Assembly: GCA_018806915.1 (NCBI GenBank) | Contig: JAGKQI010000047.1 | Span: 992,001-1,056,000, forward strand | Reading direction: 5' to 3' | Source: Phytophthora colocasiae | Taxonomy: Eukaryota > Oomycota > Peronosporomycetes > Peronosporales > Peronosporaceae | Length of the DNA: 64,000 nt | Shown: positions 40,801 through 50,420 of the stretch, piece by piece | Layout of the letters: the number at the start of each line of letters is the position of its first letter | How positions within the stretch are numbered: the first letter of the stretch is position 1 | The notes under the pieces: generated by a model | The model's input: the letters and a program-made list of their open reading frames with translations, nothing else | The model's database searches: none | What the model was told of the DNA's origin: nothing | Position numbers and translations under genes: made by a program

Positions 40801-42215
40801 GTGCTGTCCTTTGCCCATGGCATCATGAATCATGAAACTGAATAACTTGTACTTGGAGTCGTTTGTGTCGTGAGTAGCGTCAATGAGAACAACCTCAGGA
40901 AAACTCTCAAACATTGATCGCATGTGAGAAGATTGAATAGAGATACACTCGGCGACTTTCTACACATTCACACACACACATTAGCAATTGCCCCCCCCAT
41001 ACGTTCCCACTCACCTCTTTGTTCGAGAACACACGGGATACATTACCAGGTTTCAGAGTAAAGTCCTCCAAAATAGTATTGATGCGTTGCTCCACAGTCG
41101 GAAACGAGTAGGCTTCTTCACGAAGCCGCGTAACTAGATTGTGGATGTCCTTCATCGTTGGCTCAACGCTGGAATTCTCGGTAATGAACTCGAGAATCCT
41201 CTTCCGGTTCGCTCCAGATCGGTGGAGCGTTCGCACCGTGTCCAGAACCTCCTCGTCGTCCACCTTGCGTGCTTCGTAGTAAGTCTGATACACTTCGTGG
41301 CTTATCTCGTGGTTGTGGCCAGTGACTTGCTTTGTGATGCAGACCTCCCACGCACCAGTTTGGCGGACACAAGCGTTTATCTGTATTGCATTAGCATTAG
41401 TCCCACAAAAAGCGAAAGCGATTCAAACATTTGCAAATAAAAACCTGAGCTGGGCAGCCAATTTTCCTCGTGTGCTGAAATGGTCTCTTCCCTTGACCTC
41501 GACCTGCTCTGTGTCCTCCGCTGTGCGTGCAGACGAAGGTCTTGTTGTAGAATTTAAGCTCCTCCGGTATAAGTGTGGCTGAAGCTCGACTATTCTTGAT
41601 CCGTTCATTCCGCGTGCATACCGGAGTTGCGGTCCGTACCGAGTAGAGCTACGGCAAACAAAGGAATACGTCAGCAGGCTCTTCCATTCCATGTTGCGCT
41701 GCACAGTCTCAAGCTGGTACACAATCTAAGATAGACTAGCAAACCTGGAATGTGCGCTTGCTGTAGTTATGGAGGTACTGCTCCAGATCCTCCCAGTCAT
41801 CGAAAGTCCTGCGATCCAGCTCCGGTACATCCACGAGATCTTCTAGAGGAACGATATTACACTTCACCCCTCTTGAATCCCTGCCGGCAGACTCAGAACA
41901 GCTTTCTTCCCCGCCAGAACTAGCAGAAGACCCTGAAGAAGACGCACTCGACCCCGAAGCTCGCCGAACCGATCTACCACGCGTCTTTTCCCTTCGCTGC
42001 CGCTTCCGCTTCCCTTCTCTTGGTCTCCTTGCCTTGTGCTTCTTCGTCTTTCGTTGCTGAGCGAGAGGCGGTCTCTCAGAATCTGTATCACTGCCGCTGC
42101 TGTCTTGGCTCCAGCTGTGGACCGACGACGCTTCGTCTTCGCTTTCGTCGCTCTCCACCGACTCCGCGGGCGGGTGTTTGAACCGGTAGGGCATGCCGGC
42201 GCGTCGGAACGGCAT
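37804..42215 (-). CDS. MULE transposase fused to an ULP1/C48 protease domain
   Basis: Six exons: 42215-41745, 41648-41445, 41380-41015, 40959-40795, 40695-40241 and 40177-37804, all GT-AG, about 1344 residues in frame. An acidic/basic N-terminus (1-120) is followed by a FAR1-type DNA-binding region (F-Y-N-K-T-F-V-C-T-H ... I-G-C-P-A-Q-I-N-A-C-V ... N-H-E-I-S). The MULE catalytic core has L-I-D-A-T-H-D (Asp ~374), V-D-K-D (Asp ~437) and N-N-R-L-E (Glu ~556, spanning the last splice). A SWIM finger, C-S-C-x9-C-x-H, lies at ~672-686. The C-terminal third ends in a C48 cysteine protease with E-H-W-C-A-V-A-V, F-D-P-Q-Q and S-Y-N-C-G-V-Y (Cys ~1309), resembling SUMO/ubiquitin-like proteases. ULP-bearing MULEs are known in plants; the protease role in transposition is unclear. 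Confidence 0.82.
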
Positions 42216-42564
42216 CTCGAGACCGAGGGGCGTCGGGCGTGGCGGGGGAGGGGGGGATTTCTGAACGCGGATTTTATTTTTTTTATCGGCCAGCGATTTT
42301 TTTTTGTGGCCAGGAAATTTGAAAACCGAGAGTGATTGTCAACGGGAAAGCCGAGATGGGCACACGGATACGCAACTGTTAGTCCCACTGGTGGCCCTTT
42401 TAAAAACTGTGTACACAGCCATTCTCCCTTCTTGGATTCTCCCCTACTGCAAACTGAAGAAATTCCGAGTAGCTGATCTCCCTACTGTACCCGGTACTCG
42501 GAAAAAGTACCACTCTTCTGCAAATTCGGTCAAACGAGACACGAAAAAGACTGTAAGTCGCCTA

Positions 42565-42595
42565 CTGGAAATTTGCCGGTGTGAACCCCCCCAGT
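42565..42595 (-). repeat. Right terminal inverted repeat of the MULE
   Basis: Exact 31-bp complement of the left repeat, ending GAACCCCCCCAGT on the plus strand. The outside sequence GGGACTTCC does not repeat the left flank. Confidence 0.9.
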
Positions 42596-42946
42596 GGGAC
42601 TTCCTATAATGCAAAGACTAGGAATTGCAAAGCTTTGATCTGATCACACATGGACTCGAACAGCGTGAAAAACGGGAATGCAAAACCTACAATGAAGCAT
42701 AGTAGAGTTTTGGGGAGAAAAGTGTCCCCATCACGAGTGAAAGCCATGCTGTTTACTCGCTGTACTAGTACAGTACTACATGTTCTAATGTACTACTGTA
42801 GTACAGACAACGACACAAATACCCGGGCAACACAAAACCCGGGAACACGAGAAAATGCATTTATTTTGACCAATCCAATTGCTAGAAAAACACTATACAT
42901 TACGAACCTTGAAAATGTAAAAATTGGATGGCCAGCAGCTACAGTA
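42596..42946. other. Intergenic, no supported gene
   Basis: 350 bp between the MULE and the inverted-duplication arm. It contains a perfect 14-bp palindrome, CTGTACTAGTACAG (about 42760), and several GTAGTAC/GTACTAC motifs. Nothing coding could be supported. Confidence 0.4.
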
Positions 42947-43360
42947 GTAGTACACATGTATGAGTGACTGAGTGCTGCTTGAAGAACATCGGTAATTTTA
43001 CTCCGTACCTGTGTTCCAGTACGATCCGTGGTATCACGTATTTGCAGACGATAAAGTCTCCTTCAGTTTAAGGTGCACCTGCACTGGAACCTTGTTGCAG
43101 ACCTTGCGAACAGCAACCATCGCCGATCAAGTGTCTTGCGCTTGCGTGATGGAGATACGGGCTCAAGTTGGAGTCGGCGCTAGACGGTTGGTCACTCTCG
43201 ACCGATTTGCTAGCGAAGTTGACTCCGGTTCTTCCCTCAACAGAACCAACACATCCAGTTTGAATGGGCGACTCACTAAACTGCTGGTAGATGTTCGTTC
43301 GTCTTTGGTTCTGGACGAGATGAGTGAGCTCATTGCTGTCATTTCTCGATTATCCCAGTG
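42947..43360 (+). repeat. Left arm of an inverted duplication upstream of hydrolase paralogue D
   Basis: About 414 bp that recur inverted at 45952-46350 with high identity. It begins near GTACACATGTATGAG and ends TCGATTATCCCAG, 20 bp before the hydrolase ATG. The arm holds a GCTCATT...TCATTT initiator-like block at 43328-43344. It differs from the right arm by an insert of about 32 bp near 43018-43050. A frame of 116 codons (43011-43361) is open here but is broken in the other arm and has no recognised domain. Confidence 0.85.
43328..43344 (+). promoter_or_regulatory. Candidate initiator region for hydrolase paralogue D
   Basis: GCTCATTGCTGTCATTT lies 37-53 bp before the ATG at 43381 and resembles the oomycete initiator core plus adjacent element (GCTCATT followed by CAWTTT). 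It is inside the inverted-duplication arm, and the equivalent block at about 45968-45986 faces the gene at 45774. Confidence 0.45.
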
Positions 43361-43380
43361 AACAAGACGACTGTTTCGCT

Positions 43381-44985
43381 ATGGTAGCATCAACGAAGAT
43401 TCTAGCTGCATCTGCAGTCGTTCTGCTAGGTTTTACGCAGTCTTCATCCGCTGTAAAAGACCTGACAATACAGAAGTCGCTGGGCGATATTCCATCTGTA
43501 AAGCTGCACGTCACGTTCAAGCGGAAGTCCATGAACCTTCACGGCCAATCCGAGTTCGACATCTTCGCTTCTCCTGTCGTGTCCGATACTGGTGACGCTG
43601 TACTAGTACGCTACAACAGCTACGCGACGTTCCATGACGAAGACTCCGAGTTCACGTACACTGTCGTGGATGGATCTGCTTATCTAACAACGACGGACGC
43701 GTTGGATGCTGAAACTGTTCGGTGTTTACCGTCTAGCACGTTGCCGTTCGACAAGATTTTGCCTGCTCTCAATGCCGCCACCCCCATTCCAAGTGCTTCG
43801 ATTGGCGACAAATCGGTGAAATGTGACAGTGGAGACCTGTTCAAGACGACATTTGCAGGAGTTCACTACGCCATCTGTGCCGAGGGTGAAGCAGGTCTTA
43901 TAGCGTACAGCAGTGACTTGGACATTGCAGTGGAGTATCTCAACGGACCTGTGAGTATTGGGAAACCGGAGTTGACGGATCAATCGAAGTGTGAAATCGT
44001 TCAGAAACCGATTGAACTGACACCTACAGCTCTTGCTTTGGCTACTGGAAGTGAGATCCCATCCAGTACTTCCAGAAAGCTAAAGGAAGAGGTTCATCTG
44101 GCTATGCAGGCTACACAATGCCAGTGCAAGTCGACACCTCGTCCGTGTATCTTCCTACATGGACTGGGTAACCCGAACCAGGAAGATCTCTTGCAGGATA
44201 CTCCAGAGTTAACTAGGAGAAAGTTTGGCGATATTCACGGCCACGCTCCTTGCTGTTCCGAGATCAAGTATGCAGTGCTGAATACTGTCGACGCTGGATG
44301 GAGGAATGATACTTTACAGGATTTATTCTGCAAACATTCGCTCTCCATGAGCAGTACAAGTGATGTCGGCGCTGGAATCATTGACAATACGATCGTGGTT
44401 ACTCACTCGATGGGTGGTTTAGTGATGGCTCATGCTCTGGCCAAGGGGAAATGCAAATTCAGTGAGACGACGTCCTGGGTGGCTCTCAGTCCTCCAATGA
44501 CTGGTAGTATGGCGGCCGATTTCCTCATGGATGTTTGCAGCGAAGAAACCAACGATGTTGCTGCTGAGATATTTGAGGTGCTGGGTCAATGTCCGATGCC
44601 AAAATCACGTAAAGACACCATTTATCAGGGAGGGGAGTACAGTACTCCGTCCATTGATGCAGCGTACGTAGCAGCTCAACAAGCATACAGGGAGAACGTG
44701 GCAGCGGCAATGTGTAGCGACAGTTTCCTCGGACTGCTCTCGTCGTATCAAGCTGGCTGCGTTCTCGCTGGTACTGTTGTCCCCCACAAGTCGAAGAAGA
44801 ATGACGGTCTTGTCGAGTTTCAGAGCTGCTTGGGTGGTTTGAACGAGAACATTTTCGGAAATCATTATCTCGATCGCTTCTACCGACCGCAGCTGAACCA
44901 CGCAGACACGGCGTTTTTGACTGGTGAGGGGCTTTTCAAGGACTCTCAGAAGCCGCACAAGTGGTTTGAGTGTCTAGAACTGTAG
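43381..44985 (+). CDS. Secreted alpha/beta-hydrolase-fold protein, paralogue D
   Basis: 534 residues from the ATG at 43381, which starts the signal peptide (M-V-A-S-T-K-I-L-A-A-S-A-V-V-L-L-G-F); the frame also opens 19 codons earlier inside the duplicated arm, but that would mask the signal peptide. It has H-G-L-G, the T-H-S-M-G-G-L elbow, K-N-D-G-L-V-E-F and L-N-H-A-D-T-A-F, and the Cys pattern C-Q-C-K-S-T-P-R-P-C of the family. It ends K-W-F-E-C-L-E-L, two residues different from the usual C-L-L. It converges with the membrane-protein gene at 45079-45774; both lie between the arms of the inverted duplication. Confidence 0.78.
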   Translation: MVASTKILAASAVVLLGFTQSSSAVKDLTIQKSLGDIPSVKLHVTFKRKSMNLHGQSEFDIFASPVVSDTGDAVLVRYNSYATFHDEDSEFTYTVVDGSAYLTTTDALDAETVRCLPSSTLPFDKILPALNAATPIPSASIGDKSVKCDSGDLFKTTFAGVHYAICAEGEAGLIAYSSDLDIAVEYLNGPVSIGKPELTDQSKCEIVQKPIELTPTALALATGSEIPSSTSRKLKEEVHLAMQATQCQCKSTPRPCIFLHGLGNPNQEDLLQDTPELTRRKFGDIHGHAPCCSEIKYAVLNTVDAGWRNDTLQDLFCKHSLSMSSTSDVGAGIIDNTIVVTHSMGGLVMAHALAKGKCKFSETTSWVALSPPMTGSMAADFLMDVCSEETNDVAAEIFEVLGQCPMPKSRKDTIYQGGEYSTPSIDAAYVAAQQAYRENVAAAMCSDSFLGLLSSYQAGCVLAGTVVPHKSKKNDGLVEFQSCLGGLNENIFGNHYLDRFYRPQLNHADTAFLTGEGLFKDSQKPHKWFECLEL

Positions 44986-45078
44986 ACTTTGTCGTTAGTG
45001 AAGTGCTTGGTGGGTAACAGTATAAACGAAAAGTTCTTCTCCATGGGATCCGTTTGTCTGTATTGTGTCAGGTCTTCG

Positions 45079-45774
45079 TTACGAAGTTTTTGTCTCGATT
45101 CGATCTTCTTCTAGTGTAAGCGCAATTTTCTTCTCCAAATAGGGCAAAACCCACTTGAAACTCACAGCCAGGAGCATCATCAACCACCCAATCAACACCA
45201 ACGTATCCTTCGGGAAAGCTTCCAATAGAACTTCTTCCACGACAATGTCAAATACACACTCAGTCATATCCAACTTGGAACCGGGACGTTGAACCCCTTC
45301 CACTTGGGCTAAAAGTGAAAATTCCACCTCAATAGCCGTGTCCGATGGCTCCAGACGGTACCGTACAGACTCGTGTGTCTCTATTTCCATTGGATGCAGG
45401 CGAAGTTTGGCTGTGTTAAGTAGTTTTCGACGTGGTGGCATTGTCTTGCTTTTCATGATATTTTCCACAACATTTACGTTGTTAACGTCATAATTGTCGT
45501 TGCTCGCCACAGGTAGCGGTAGCAACACCCGTTCTACCTGAAGCTCGAATAGAGAAGGCTGGGTGGCTGGATATGATACTTTGATATCGTAGACACTTGT
45601 GGGCTGCAGCTCTGAGACGCGGAAGAGCTGTGGTACGCCATATAACACGCGCTGGGACGAAATAGGGATGTCTGGACGGAGCTCAACCACACGGTCAGCA
45701 TCGACAGGTAGTGAGGCGCTTGAGGGGGGCGCGAGGAAGGCCAGGGTGGTCGCAAGGAGCAGGTCGCATCGCAT
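45079..45774 (-). CDS. Small type I membrane protein, function unknown
   Basis: 231 residues, ATG at 45774. A signal peptide (L-L-L-A-T-T-L-A-F-L-A, residues 4-20) is followed by a ~165-residue lumenal or extracellular domain with few Cys. A transmembrane segment near residues 193-212 (L-V-L-I-G-W-L-M-M-L-L-A-V) is followed by a short charged tail. The layout fits a single-pass ER or plasma-membrane protein. The lumenal domain is not recognised. The 5' side faces the right arm of the inverted duplication. Confidence 0.7.
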   Translation of the reverse strand: MRCDLLLATTLAFLAPPSSASLPVDADRVVELRPDIPISSQRVLYGVPQLFRVSELQPTSVYDIKVSYPATQPSLFELQVERVLLPLPVASNDNYDVNNVNVVENIMKSKTMPPRRKLLNTAKLRLHPMEIETHESVRYRLEPSDTAIEVEFSLLAQVEGVQRPGSKLDMTECVFDIVVEEVLLEAFPKDTLVLIGWLMMLLAVSFKWVLPYLEKKIALTLEEDRIETKTS

Positions 45775-45789
45775 GGATTCTAGTCGGGA

Positions 45790-45945
45790 ATTTCTAATGT
45801 TATAATATAATATTATTCTAGCTGAAAAAATATTTTACATTTAGAAAACGCTTTTTTCTAAACAATAAAAATGTTTCACATTTAAAAAACGCTTATTATT
45901 TCTGTTTAAAAAGCGCTTTTTATTTCTAAACAATTTCTAATTGGG
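45790..45945. repeat. AT-rich short repeats upstream of the membrane-protein gene
   Basis: TTTAGAAAACGCTTTTT, TTTAAAAAACGCTTATTA and TTTAAAAAGCGCTTTTTA follow one another, with TTCTAAACAAT copies between them. The block forms imperfect inverted repeats around AAGCGCTT. It sits between the gene start and the duplicated arm. Confidence 0.6.
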
Positions 45946-45951
45946 GCTTGC

Positions 45952-46350
45952 GCTGGGATAATCGAGAAATGACAGCAATGAGCTCACTCCTCTCGTGCAG
46001 GATCAAAGACGAACGAACATCTACCAGCAGTTCAGTGAGTCGCCCATTCAAACTGGATGTGTTGATTCTGTTTAGGGAAGAACCGGAGTCAACTTCGCTA
46101 GAAAATCGGTCGAGAGTGACCAACCGTCTACTAGACGGTCTAGCTCCGACTCCAACTTGAGCCCGTATCTCCATCACGCAAGCGCAAGACACACACTTGA
46201 TCGGCGATGGTTGCTGTTCGCAAGGTCTGCAACAAGGTTCCAGTGCAGGTGCACCTTAAACTAAAGGAGACTTTATCGAGAACACAGGTACGGAGTAAAT
46301 TACCGATGTTCTTCAAGCAGCACTCAGTCACTCATAGATGTGTACTACGT
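45952..46350 (-). repeat. Right arm of the inverted duplication
   Basis: Reverse complement of 42947-43360 with scattered substitutions, lacking the ~32-bp insert of the left arm. Read on the minus strand it ends in the same initiator-like block about 190 bp upstream of the membrane-protein ATG. The outer end stops 9 bp before the TTAA that bounds the piggyBac element. Confidence 0.85.
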
Positions 46351-46402
46351 GTACACAGTTAACCCCCCCAGCCCGACGGCCTGTATTAGACTCGATAACA
46401 CG

Positions 46403-46436
46403 AAATTCTTATCGTGTATATACACGATAAGAATTT
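46403..46436. repeat. 34-bp perfect palindrome in the left piggyBac end
   Basis: Two TTATCGTGTA blocks face each other around a TA centre. It lies 40 bp inside the left terminus and carries the ACACGATAA motif found again at 50140 and in the introns, as expected for a subterminal transposase-binding site. Confidence 0.85.
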
Positions 46437-46664
46437 TGTGTTGGTTTTCGTATGGTGAATACATTGTTTTAGTCAACGGGGGGTAGGTCATGAGTGCACA
46501 GCCATGATCTCTAACAACAAAAAAGGATCGTTGTGTGCATGGGAAGAACCAAGTTGAATATCATTTCGTAGAGGTAGCTCAAATTCCCCCTATAAGGGAT
46601 CAGAGGCAACCTGCGCAAGCCACCAGTTTGCCGCCATTTGAGATTCTCACGTCGTGCTGGAAAG

Positions 46665-49600
46665 ATGTCAGGTTTCCGCAAGGTATGGTCGGAGTTAGTG
46701 AAAGAGGGCTGGACATCTAAGCGTCCTACCGGACTGGACATGGATCACACGTACCTGCGCCCAGGCAAGACGAAGAAGGACACGCGTGGAGTTGATTTCT
46801 TCGTGGGGGCTCAAGAGCTGATGGTGTACCTGGACAAGCTTGCAATTGGTACGAATGAAACTGTTGTGGATCACCTATTGCTCCTTCTGACATGAAATAT
46901 GTTCTGGTAGATGAGATGCGCCAAGGGGCTGCGAAGAAGAAGGTCCCACGGAACGCGAAAGAGAAATCTCGTCGGCCAGCTGAAGGTATCCGCGTTTCCC
47001 ACTTCTCGTGTCCTATACTCGTTAACCGTCGTCTTATATCGTGTATCGTACGTGTTATACAGTCCCTTCGTCATCACCCTTGCCCCCAGACCCAAGCAAT
47101 ACAGCGGGTGAGAATGAACGGCCAACGGATGAGGCTCGGAAGGACCCTCCCGTGCAAGGTAATTCTATCAACGTTTGGTTTGGTATCGTGTCTAGTACAC
47201 TCTGACGGTTCCTGTGTATCATGTATTGACAGAATCCGGGTCTGCTAGTCGAACGGCAGCTGATGATAGTAATCAACATGAGCGACGCAGTTTGATTGCT
47301 GAGTTTGCTGAAGTTGCAACCAGCCCAGAGCCTCAATTGCTCTGCCCCACGTCTCCTCATATTGACGATGACGACGTGAGCTCCGAAGATTTCAGCGCTG
47401 AAGAAACGTCTCCCGTTCTCGATTCTGAATTGAATGAACCTTCTGGTACGGATATCATGTACTATACACGATAAAGATACATGATTGGTCGATCTAACGT
47501 GTACTGGTCTAGATGTCAACGTCACAAAGACTCGAGACGCTTCCGAAAGCTACCATGCGCTTGATTCTGACGGAGAGAACGACGATGGCTTTGACAATTA
47601 TGAGGACATGCTGGAGTTCATTGGATCTGACGAGCTTGACGACGAAGAGGAGACTGTGGCTCCGGATGTACCGTTCGACGATGCGCTTCTTGCTGCTGTT
47701 GGCGGAATGGAGAATCTAACGGTCGAGAATCTAAGTCATAATGGAAGCTCTGCTGTTCTTGAAGAGATGGCTACTTCAGGGTGGTTTGCTCCGGTATCCC
47801 AAGAGCCGTATCCGTACATGGAGGGACCTTACGAGCCCCGGTCCAACAACGCAATACGTGAGGATTATCCTGGCCTCTTTGACGGGCAGTATGGGCCTAC
47901 GCAGGCTGCGATGGCTGCAGCTACGACGCCTGGTTGTGCACTTTTCTACTTTATGACTCCCCAGTTATGGGATGACGTAGCGAGAGCTAGTGAAGACTAC
48001 TTCGCGGAGATGATTGACGAACGTGTGGACGGGCAGTACGAGAGACAAGTTGCACGAGAGCGGAAGAAACCTGGCTATCGACGTCAGACACGTGAGCAGA
48101 TACGTGTCAAGCTGGAGCAGACACCACTTATCACCGGTAGAGACTTGTGCATATTCATCGGACTGCTGGTTGCGGACAATCTCCCCAACAAAGAGAAGCT
48201 GCAGCACCACTGGAAGACCACTGATGAGGAGCAATTCCTCGAGGTTGCTTTGGGCGCTTCATGGCGCGGGACCGCTTCGCTCACGTCTCTCGGAATCTTC
48301 ATTTCAGCAGTAACACTGACCCCGAGCGGCTACTGACCGCGCATGGAAACTGAGGCCCATTATTGAAGCGCTCCAAAGCACTTTTCGATCCGGTTACCTG
48401 CCTCCCGGTCATGGCTTTGACGAGGCCATGTTCCCCTCAAGATCATCGTTCAACAGGATGCGGGTGTATATGAAAGACAAACCGCACAAGTACGGAACGA
48501 AGCTGTTCATGTTGTGCTGTTCCCAGACTGCCTATTGCATTCGGTGAGTACATGAGCGTGTCTTCGGACACGCTCATTTTTTTTTGAATCCACAAGTCCG
48601 TTATCGTGTCTAATACCGAGTGCCCTCGGTGATGTCGTGTACAATACAGGTTTGAAGTCTACTTGGGTAAGGCAGGCAGTGCAGATGGAGTGGCGTTACG
48701 TGACGAGAGAACTGGCCCTGTGTCCGTCGTCCGGAATCTGCGTGCTGCTTTTGGCGATAATCCACTTCAGGAGAAGCGCCTGGTCGTTATAGATCGCTTC
48801 TATACGTCCGTCCCCCTCGCTCTGCAGTTGCTGGCGATGGGGTACTACAGCGTGGGGACCGTCCAGACTAATCGCAAAGGGCTCGCTGCTACAATCGTGC
48901 CTCAGAAGGATAAGAACAAGAGGAAAAAGGAAAAGTCACGCCCGCGAGGAATCGAACGCGGGTCCTTCAAGTATGCTGAGTCTCGCCTTGTTCCCGGAAT
49001 GAAGTCGACGAAGTGGTGGGACAACCGTCCAGTGTACTTTTGTCAACCGGCGGGAGCATTGACCAGGATCGTATCGTCCGGCGTGCCAAGAGTGGAGTGC
49101 AAGAGGAAGTTGCCTGCCCGAGACTCGTGAAAGACTATCAAACGTTCATGGGAGGCGTGGACGTACATGATCAACTCCGCCTGCAAAGGTGAGTACTATC
49201 GTGTCTGATACAGAGATCACGTAATCTAATCGTGTATTGTACAGGTACTCTCTCCAACTCGCAGTTCGTTTCAAGAAATACTACAAGAGTCTCTTCCTCG
49301 GCTTCGTTGACCTAGCGATCATCAACGCCTTGATCGTATTCAATCGTGCCCGCGCTGCTGCGAACAAACGAAGCTCTCGCATGTCGCGTTCCTGAAACAA
49401 CTGCACCTCGAGCTCTGCCAAGTTAGTGTTGCTGACTGGGAGGAGCTGCTGCGTACACAAGGCCAGAATTTCACACCGACGAAAAACCGCATCCAGGTAT
49501 CGAAGCACATGCCGGTTCTGACCGAGGACACGCGCAAGGGGAACGTGGACGGTAGCAAAAAAAGAAGACAAAGAGCCTGCAAAGTCTGCTCTCTCTTGAA

Positions 49601-49913
49601 GGAGAAGGTCACGGGGGGCGATACGTCCTTCCAGTGCAGCGAGTGCAAGCTGAAAACGATCGACCAGAAGACCGGTGAACCGAAGGAGTCGCCTGTTTAC
49701 CTTTGCAACAAGGTAAAACATTCATTTGACGGACAGGCCCGTACCTGCTTCGAGATTTGGCACACGTGCTGGCGTAACGGCACCCTCAAGCCAAAGCGAG
49801 GCAAGCGCAAGCTTCGAGTCCGTGTCACTGAAGATGGAGAGGAGTCTGCGGCAGACGACGAGGGCACGCCTCAGCCGCGGCGCCGCAGAGTGTCTGCGAC
49901 CACTACCAGTTGA
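46665..49913 (+). pseudogene. piggyBac transposase, several exons, at least four frameshifts
   Basis: ATG at 46665 (M-S-G-F-R-K-V-W). Short 5' exons (46665-46848, 46911-46985, 47063-47158, 47233-47445) join in phase 1 to a long exon from 47513. The DDE candidates are G-F-D-E-A-M near 48418, V-I-D-R-F-Y-T-S near 48788 and G-V-D-V-H-D-Q near 49155. One-base losses disrupt the frame near 48250, 48330, 49038 and 49370; reading across each restores piggyBac-like sequence. Introns at about 48545-48651 and 49191-49243 are GT-AG. The C-terminus has C-K-V-C ... C-S-E-C-K and C-N-K pairs, as in piggyBac zinc-binding tails, then a basic end. Confidence 0.85.
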
Positions 49914-50096
49914 TTGCTTGCACGACGAAGCCCACGCAATCTTTGATTGCAGCGTGCACAGCATTTTGTCTTCGTTTCAGTATTAGATTTTTGTGGTGAT
50001 AACCAGATGGTTTGAAATGAATGTCCTTTCCAAATTTCGATATCATCTTTCTGTCAATATGGATTTTCTCTATCCGCCAAAGACATGATTTGGCCG

Positions 50097-50135
50097 CTTG
50101 TCGTGTCCGATTTCCCAGGATCGGGACACGACAAG
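50097..50135. repeat. Inverted repeat in the right piggyBac end
   Basis: CTTGTCGTGTCC (50097-50108) pairs with GGACACGACAAG at 50124-50135, followed by another ACACGATAA at about 50143. It mirrors the palindrome at 46403-46436. Confidence 0.75.
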
Positions 50136-50420
50136 CTTTCGAGACACGATAACGACGGCGGCTATATCGAGGGGTAGGGGTTTGCATGAGCTTTATCCCG
50201 GACACGTTAATTTTTATCTTGAGTTTAGTAAGGAAGACATCCGTACTCAATACATGATAGTTCGACCCACAGGCGCAAAAAAAACTTTCCGGGCTGGGGG
50301 GGTTAACCACGTGACCTCGCGGTCGCAGCGTTTTATGAACGGGATACCAGCAGCTGGTTGAACGCTACCGACATTTGATCGTTATCTTTTGAGGCATTTA
50401 CCCGGAGTGCTTTTTATTAA

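Larger units (their letters stand above)
37135..42595 (-). mobile_element. Mutator-like element (MULE) with ULP1-type protease, 5461 bp
   Basis: Bounded by 31-bp terminal inverted repeats (37135-37165 and 42565-42595) that match perfectly, starting ACTGGGGGGGTTCACACC. The interior carries one six-exon minus-strand transposase gene with an ULP1-like domain and, near the left end, a short plus-strand frame. No matching 8-11-bp target duplication could be found at the flanks, so the true ends may differ by a few bases or the duplication has decayed. Every transposase exon is open, so the element may still be active. Confidence 0.82.
46363..50302 (+). mobile_element. piggyBac-like transposon, 3940 bp, decayed
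   Basis: Flanked by TTAA at 46359-46362 and 50303-50306, the piggyBac target duplication. The perfect 13-bp terminal inverted repeats are CCCCCCCAGCCCG at the left and its complement at 50290-50302. The interior has a multi-exon transposase with DDE_Tnp_1_7 features and a Cys-rich C-terminus. TCGTGT / ACACGA motifs are repeated near both ends and in the introns. The transposase has at least four single-base frameshifts, so the copy is no longer autonomous. Confidence 0.9.

Noticed and set aside
42036..42335. Frames antisense to the MULE first exon
   Set aside because: They mirror the biased S/R/E-rich composition of the N-terminal transposase exon and have no domain of their own.
49281..49721. 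146-codon frame antisense to the piggyBac C-terminus
   Set aside because: It overlaps recognisable transposase coding sequence on the plus strand and carries no domain.
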